Under the pieces are notes generated by a model. It ran no database searches and was not told the origin of the DNA. It saw nothing but the letters and a program-made list of their open reading frames with translations. A stretch of 22,414 nt of DNA from NCBI GenBank assembly GCA_027579435.1, contig JANBPK010001330.1:1612-24025 (forward strand). Direction: 5' to 3'. Source of the DNA: Candolleomyces eurysporus (Eukaryota > Basidiomycota > Agaricomycetes > Agaricales > Psathyrellaceae). The position numbers were made by a program, and so were the translations under genes. Positions 17,961 through 22,414 of this stretch are shown here, piece by piece. Numbering within the stretch: the stretch's first letter is position 1; each line of letters begins with the position of its first letter.

Positions 17961-19811
17961 CTAGTAGAGCCTCCCCGCCCAATCGTACTCAAACCTATTG
18001 TATCGACCATAGTATGAGTCATCTGGGGGTCGCCGAATATCCTCAACTTCATCCCAAACCAGCCTGACCTCCTCGGGAAGGGTACAAGAGAGCTGATCCC
18101 AATGTCCTTCATCAAAGTTGGTGCATCGTTCTATTATGAGTCGCTCGATGCTCGGGTGGTATTCGTGTCGGTCGTCCAGAGCAGTACCAAGGGCGTCTAC
18201 TGTTTTGTACGCCTTCCCCGTTAGATCTTCATCGAAATCGACGCCATGCAAGTGGAGGGAGCGCAAGGCAGGGAAAGGAGGATCATCCTCCCCCTTCGTC
18301 TTCTTCGAGACCTCGAGGAAGTTTGAGAGCGCATCATAGCTGTACCAAATCGCAAGCTTGTCCAGCTTGGTCAGGCCTTTGAACAACTCGAACGTTTCCG
18401 CCGTCGGGAACTGGTGTGACGCGATCTTGAGGGAGCGGAGAGAGGATAGATCCAAACGTTCCGCGAGTGCTGCCAGCAACGAGTTGCCAATGACAGAATT
18501 ACACCTCTTCAATTTTAAAGCAAGACTAGCGGGCGGATTGTCGACGTCGAATTTTGGAGGCGGGTCATGGTTCTTGAACCAGCACGTTAACTGGAGCTCG
18601 TCGTCTTCATTGGACATTGCGAAACCGTGACTAGCTGATGCCGGTTCAACTATCCGGAGGTCCACAATCTCGGATTGGCCCAAGCTAACACCTGCATCCA
18701 AGACGATATCCTTGGATAAAATCCAGCCCTTCCTGAGCGCAGAGAAGAGCGACCCAAAGCTCTCGGATTTCGGGTCTGTGTCGCTCAGCTCGATGTTGAT
18801 TCGTGCTTCTTTAGGCACCTGGGTGGCGGCAAAAAATTGAAGTACTTCTGGCGAAGAGTCTCGTAGCTTCAAGGTTCGGAGTGAGGGGAGGGTTATGGAT
18901 GAGGATTCGGGGTGCGAGACGTCGTCAGAAAGGGGAAGCCATGCAGAAAGGTTCAGGGTTTCCAGCCGCGACATCTTCGTCATGGATTCCAGAAACGATT
19001 TCCTGGTAGGTCGGTGTTCTGGCGCAACGTTTTCGAGCCGGAGGTATGTCAAGGTGGAAGATAACGGTAAGGGATCCCAACGAATTGCGAATTGTGTGAT
19101 GTCGAGATGCTGGAGAGCCGGAGCACCGTGCTGCAAGAAGTTTTTGGGTATGGCGTGTTGTTCACCACTCTCGGTATTGCTGATAGCTCCTTCCAGCACT
19201 AGTTTTTCGAGTATTGGTGCTGTCTTGTCGAAACTCGACAGTATCTTGGGGAGTTCCAGCCGCGTGCCCGCCCAGCCACGGCAAAGCTCTACCACGCGCA
19301 GACGATTAGTCTGGGTCGCAATTTTGCAGAGTATGTCGTTGAACGAGATTGACTTGGGGGAAAATCTGACAGTAAGCGGCGCGTTTTTTGACCATTCCAG
19401 CATCATCTCCACGAATGCGGGACTAAGAAACTGGAGGTCCGACCAGAGTGCGGGACAATCCATAGCAACGCCCCTCCAATGTTTGCAGACATGGATGACT
19501 CGAACCCAAGATGATCTCGATGAGTACCCATTTACAACTTCCCATCTCAGAATGATAAAGATGTTGGATAGAATTTCGGGTGCGATGCGATTCGTGTCTG
19601 CGACCGTATTCCGGTGGGTTTTCAAGCTTCGGACTTCACTTTCCAGCTGAGCAATGCGCTGGTCCACTTGTTCACGGTAAAATTGAGTATTGAGGTTCCT
19701 TGTCTGGTCCATTATTGCACGGCTTGAGGCGGAATAAATCGGAGGAGGGTGAAGTGCTTTGACGGTGCCGTCGTCTGGCTGGGGATCGAGAACCGACATC
19801 TTGACCGACAT
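17961..19811 (-). CDS. F-box/LRR-like protein, 616 aa, single exon
   Basis: An uninterrupted frame of 616 codons. Residues 40-68 are charged and helical (QVDQRIAQLESEVRSLKTHR), a short coiled coil typical before the F-box in agaricomycete proteins. The F-box is residues 73-124: NRIAPEILSNIFIILRW, then WVRVIHVCKHWRGVAMDCPALW. The remainder has repeated leucine-rich segments (LEKLVLEGA, LQHLDITQF, LTYLRLENV, LETLNLSAW, LRTLKLRDS, LRSLKIASH, LRSLHLHGV) consistent with an LRR solenoid. Internal ATGs at residues 5 and 34 are alternative starts; the first is used because the frame is open upstream only to there. It is unrelated in sequence to families A and B beyond the F-box. Its probable role is as an SCF substrate adaptor. 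Confidence 0.9.
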   Translation of the reverse strand: MSVKMSVLDPQPDDGTVKALHPPPIYSASSRAIMDQTRNLNTQFYREQVDQRIAQLESEVRSLKTHRNTVADTNRIAPEILSNIFIILRWEVVNGYSSRSSWVRVIHVCKHWRGVAMDCPALWSDLQFLSPAFVEMMLEWSKNAPLTVRFSPKSISFNDILCKIATQTNRLRVVELCRGWAGTRLELPKILSSFDKTAPILEKLVLEGAISNTESGEQHAIPKNFLQHGAPALQHLDITQFAIRWDPLPLSSTLTYLRLENVAPEHRPTRKSFLESMTKMSRLETLNLSAWLPLSDDVSHPESSSITLPSLRTLKLRDSSPEVLQFFAATQVPKEARINIELSDTDPKSESFGSLFSALRKGWILSKDIVLDAGVSLGQSEIVDLRIVEPASASHGFAMSNEDDELQLTCWFKNHDPPPKFDVDNPPASLALKLKRCNSVIGNSLLAALAERLDLSSLRSLKIASHQFPTAETFELFKGLTKLDKLAIWYSYDALSNFLEVSKKTKGEDDPPFPALRSLHLHGVDFDEDLTGKAYKTVDALGTALDDRHEYHPSIERLIIERCTNFDEGHWDQLSCTLPEEVRLVWDEVEDIRRPPDDSYYGRYNRFEYDWAGRLY

Positions 19812-20190
19812 CCGGTAGCAGCCTAGCCAATGAGCTTGCTATTAATGGTGCATATTCCACAGAAATAACAAAATTTGGAGATTTACAGGTAGATTTCGAT
19901 GGCTTCGATCCTGGCTTGGATGCAGTTGAAGGACAAGATGGATTTTTGCGGCTCCGATCACTCTCGCAGAACGCGTCGCGACGCGTCCGCGTGATGGGGC
20001 ATGCACCATATTCCCAGGGCTCAGTGAGAGCGAATAATGGTTCATCTACCGGCTTTACAGAATCTTAAGTCGTCTCTTCTGGATCCGATTATAACTTCGT
20101 TTGATTTCCCAAAGAAAGTCGCTCAGTATTCTCAGAGAGGCCAGATAAGGGTGCGGGTGCTCAGCGCGTTTCTCGTTTAATTCACCAAAC
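19812..20190. other. Spacer between the F-box and 7TM genes
   Basis: Apart from the palindrome at 19971-19986 this stretch holds no supported gene. It must contain the promoter of the F-box gene and the 3' flank of the 7TM gene, both on the minus strand. Confidence 0.4.
19971..19986. promoter_or_regulatory. Palindromic double MCB-like site upstream of the 616-aa F-box gene
   Basis: ACGCGTCGCGACGCGT is a perfect 16-base palindrome containing two ACGCGT hexamers, the MluI cell-cycle box bound by MBF/SBF-type (Swi6-Mbp1) factors in fungi. It lies about 160 bases upstream of the ATG at 19811. Cell-cycle control is inferred from the motif only. Confidence 0.4.
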
Positions 20191-21937
20191 TTATGGTGCA
20201 GTATTAGTCGTACTCTGGGTGGAAACAGTTGCAAAGCCCATAGGGGCAATAGAACTTGGCAAGCCGAAGGTTATAGTTTCATCTTCGGCAGCTGCGGCCT
20301 TGCGCAGATGGAGAATCATACGAGCCGCAAGAATACTGTGGATCGCCCGTTGAACCCTGTTTTGGTGAGATGCAAAGTGAGTAATAAAGACTCAGAGACA
20401 GCATCAAGATCGCCGAGTTATTTCTCACACTGTTAATCGAGAACCGTATGGGAGCTGGAAGGAGTACTGCGTGAACTGGCATAACTGGATCAAGAATACA
20501 CTGAGCGCACCGGTGCCAGTATATTGACCAGGATGTTAGCTGAAGAAACGGCTGAATTTTGTCATGATCAATGGCTGTTAGCTTTCACACAAGGGGTATA
20601 CTGGAGAGGAGAGGAAACGTACCCGTCAGCGCAACAAAATAGAATGCCCCGTCACGATAAAGCGCATGAAACAATGGGCTTTTCATGGATCGAAACTTCT
20701 TGTACGCAAACCATAGCGTTATCGTCATGACCACTTTTCACAAGTTCATCTCCCCATGTCGTTCAAATGAATAAGCCAACTTACCGAACTCATTGAAGAG
20801 AACCATACCATACGCTGCGGAAAGGAGAACTGGCCTGAGAAGTTCAAGTGTCCAGCATGTGGGAAGCGGCGCCATATCGAATGCAACGACTAAAATGCGC
20901 ACAGAGTTAGTAGAGAATGGGTCACGCGGCTGGATTGAGGCTTCGGTATGAGCCCTGACTGACTCACTTTGTGCTTGGTTTTCCGCCGAAAATACGAGCC
21001 CGAGGACGGTTGCCCCAAGGTGAATGAGCTATGACAACGGACTATCAATTTATGGTTCTTGGAAAGCATTGGGTTAGCGATACGTACAACAAAATAGGAG
21101 ATGAGATATGCTTTGAGCCGCCGTCCTCTCCCTCCAAGTGCATAGACGCGCAAAAAGAGAATTGCTGAGCCATTTAACGTCATCGAAACATCTGACAATG
21201 GATCTTTCAATGGCCATTTACCTTCTGCCAGAGCCATATTGAAGAAAATGCAGGCTACGGAGTGTCAATCGTCAACCAGAAATACAACAACGAAGGACAT
21301 ACGGGCAATGAATATGGCAAGTGCTCGGCAGCTCTATGATGGGGATTAGCAGTAGCACACCGGTTCAACATCTGTAATTCTCCAAGTACCTTCGTTGAGA
21401 GCGAAGAGCTCATAACCACTATAAATGGGCAGCGATGAGATGATATAAAAACACACCCAAAGCAAAACATTGAACGCACGAGATGAGGCAAGAGGCAAAT
21501 CTAGGAATGGGATATATCGCAAAGCGTAAAAAAGGACTTGGCCCAAGTTCAGTCGTGATGGCCACAAGAATTCAACCTATTTCCCCAGATTTGAACGCGC
21601 TGGGGCGATAGANGGGGAACCTTCTCACCTCCATCGGTAGTGTTTGAATGTAGTCCACGAACTGCACCCTCCAACGAAAAGGAACACGGGTTTAGTCGTC
21701 ATCGGACATGTGTTCGAAGGTCCAAGGTGCTCACGAATAACGTCAATGCTACCACTTTGGACGATTAGCTCTGCGAATGCTCCGCTAAAATGCTCCAACA
21801 TACGATGCATGGACTTTCCAGGCCATTAGACCAAAAAAGCCAGGTTATTGGCGAACACCACGTACCGCCATACTCCTTCGACTTGCTAATGTTTCAGAGA
21901 TTGGCACAGGGATCGGCCCTGGGACGGGTTCTGACAT
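20191..21937 (-). CDS. DUF6533-type 7TM membrane protein, 14 exons
   Basis: Proposed exons: 21937-21859, 21754-21735, 21661-21629, 21576-21480, 21418-21390, 21333-21303, 21254-21222, 21164-21088, 21028-20968, 20889-20785, 20733-20623, 20551-20511, 20466-20429 and 20356-20191. The sum is 921 nt, 306 aa, one frame. Signatures in order: VVALTLFFVDYIQTLPMEVE followed by FLWPSRLNLGQVLFYALRYI (DUF6533 region, first helix and following loop), SCRALAIFIA, EAILFLRVYALGGRGRRLKA, a helix LIHLGATVLGLVF, a helix LLSAAYGMVLF, VVMTITLWFAYKKFRS, ALYRDGAFYFVALTA, SSANILVNIL and RAIHSILAARMILHLRK, then a polar tail. Such proteins are receptor-like, with unknown ligands. Exons 1-2 and the acceptor of exon 13 are the least certain: acceptors at 20467, 20476 and 20485 all keep frame. 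Confidence 0.85.
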
Positions 21938-22182
21938 TTCTAGCACGATTTTCACTAGTGGACAGCGAGTTGAATGAAGCAGTCAACGATAGAAGGAGCA
22001 CGTTGAATCATTACTCCTGCTGCGTGGTTAATGTACCGGCAGGTGGGCCACCTTGGGGGTTTGAACACCGCACCAAGTTACGTTCAAACCGCACCCGTAT
22101 GCCATTACGCACGAATTCATTCTGTGTAGACTCGGGGTCCGGGAAGATTACTTCCGTTTAGANTTTTTTCTTATTCTGCGAT

Positions 22183-22414
22183 ATGGAAGTCTTCGCTTGC
22201 GGCTGTGAAAGGCCTGCCTCCTTGTCCAACATGTCAGAGCCTCGATATGTCAAATTTATGTTTTGGGGTCATTCACGTACGTTTGGCTCCGATTCGAAGT
22301 TCCGGTTGTTTGCTGACCGCTTGCTTTGGGTGTGCTTCCTTGTAGATAACAGGTTCTACAGGTATATTGAAGCCGTAATCCGGGTCGAAACGCGGCTTGG
22401 ACGGATGCACCGTC
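22183..22414 (+). CDS. Unrecognised gene, 5' part, cut by the window edge
   Basis: An ATG at 22183 opens 94 nt (MEVFACGCERPASLSNMSEP start, then YVKFMFWGHS), ending at a GTACGT donor at 22277. A 69-bp intron with TTGCTGAC and CTTGTAG (ends 22345) leads into a second exon in the same frame (HNRFYRYIEAVIRVETRLGR), open to the edge. No family is recognised. Good splice signals and a kept frame support it, but the evidence is short. It is divergent from the 7TM gene, with about 245 bases between the two starts. Confidence 0.35.
   Translation, partial: MEVFACGCERPASLSNMSEPRYVKFMFWGHSRTFGSDSKFRLFADRLLWVCFLVDNRFYRYIEAVIRVETRLGRMHR

Noticed and set aside
18895..19650. 251-codon open frame on the plus strand
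   Set aside because: It lies entirely antisense to the 616-aa F-box gene, which has a clear F-box and leucine-rich pattern; the plus frame has no features.
1..22414. tRNA, rRNA or autonomous transposon genes
   Set aside because: I saw no cloverleaf-like gene, ribosomal segment, reverse transcriptase, integrase or transposase motif on either strand.

Overview
The window looks like nuclear DNA of an agaricomycete (mushroom-forming basidiomycete). The evidence is intron-dense genes with 48-124 bp GT-AG introns, several F-box/leucine-rich proteins of the type expanded in Agaricomycetes, two 7TM proteins with the DUF6533-type signature, remnants of a GMC oxidoreductase of the aryl-alcohol oxidase kind, and a conserved calcineurin B gene. 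The first 3 kb contain many ambiguous bases (N), and single Ns elsewhere fall exactly on frame breaks, so some apparent lesions are probably consensus errors.

Layout. 1-1825 (+): a 5'-cut DUF6533-like 7TM gene, poorly resolved. 2597-3378 (+): the most interesting locus, a six-exon gene for a small secreted protein whose near-identical 27-codon repeats each sit on their own 81-nt phase-1 exon, separated by near-identical introns (gene P1). 3767-6993 (-): two F-box genes, A1 and B1. 7380-7826 (-): a decayed second copy of the repeat-peptide gene (P3). 8477-8947 (+): the 3' end of a GMC oxidoreductase pseudogene fused to a 3' scrap of a B-type F-box gene. 9408-10463 (+): F-box gene A2. 10578-11486 (+): a copied 7TM tail and a 5'-truncated repeat-peptide copy (P2). 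11926-13652 (+): F-box gene B2. 14058-14442 (+): a middle piece of a GMC oxidoreductase pseudogene. 14878-15915 (+): F-box gene A3.

From 3.4 to 16 kb the window is therefore built from rearranged copies of one cassette, repeat peptide (P) -> large F-box (B) -> small F-box (A). One copy is on the minus strand (P3-B1-A1), one on the plus strand (P2-B2-A3), and a partial one holds only a B tail and A2. This is a local birth-and-death cluster.

From 16.3 kb the sequence is conventional: calcineurin regulatory subunit B (8 exons, -), a single-exon 616-aa F-box/LRR-like protein (-), a 14-exon DUF6533-type 7TM protein (-), and the start of an unrecognised gene running off the right edge (+). A secreted repeat peptide next to a receptor-like 7TM gene and several F-box genes is suggestive, but a functional link is only inference. 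All splice models were derived by eye from GT-AG sites, frame continuity and family resemblance.
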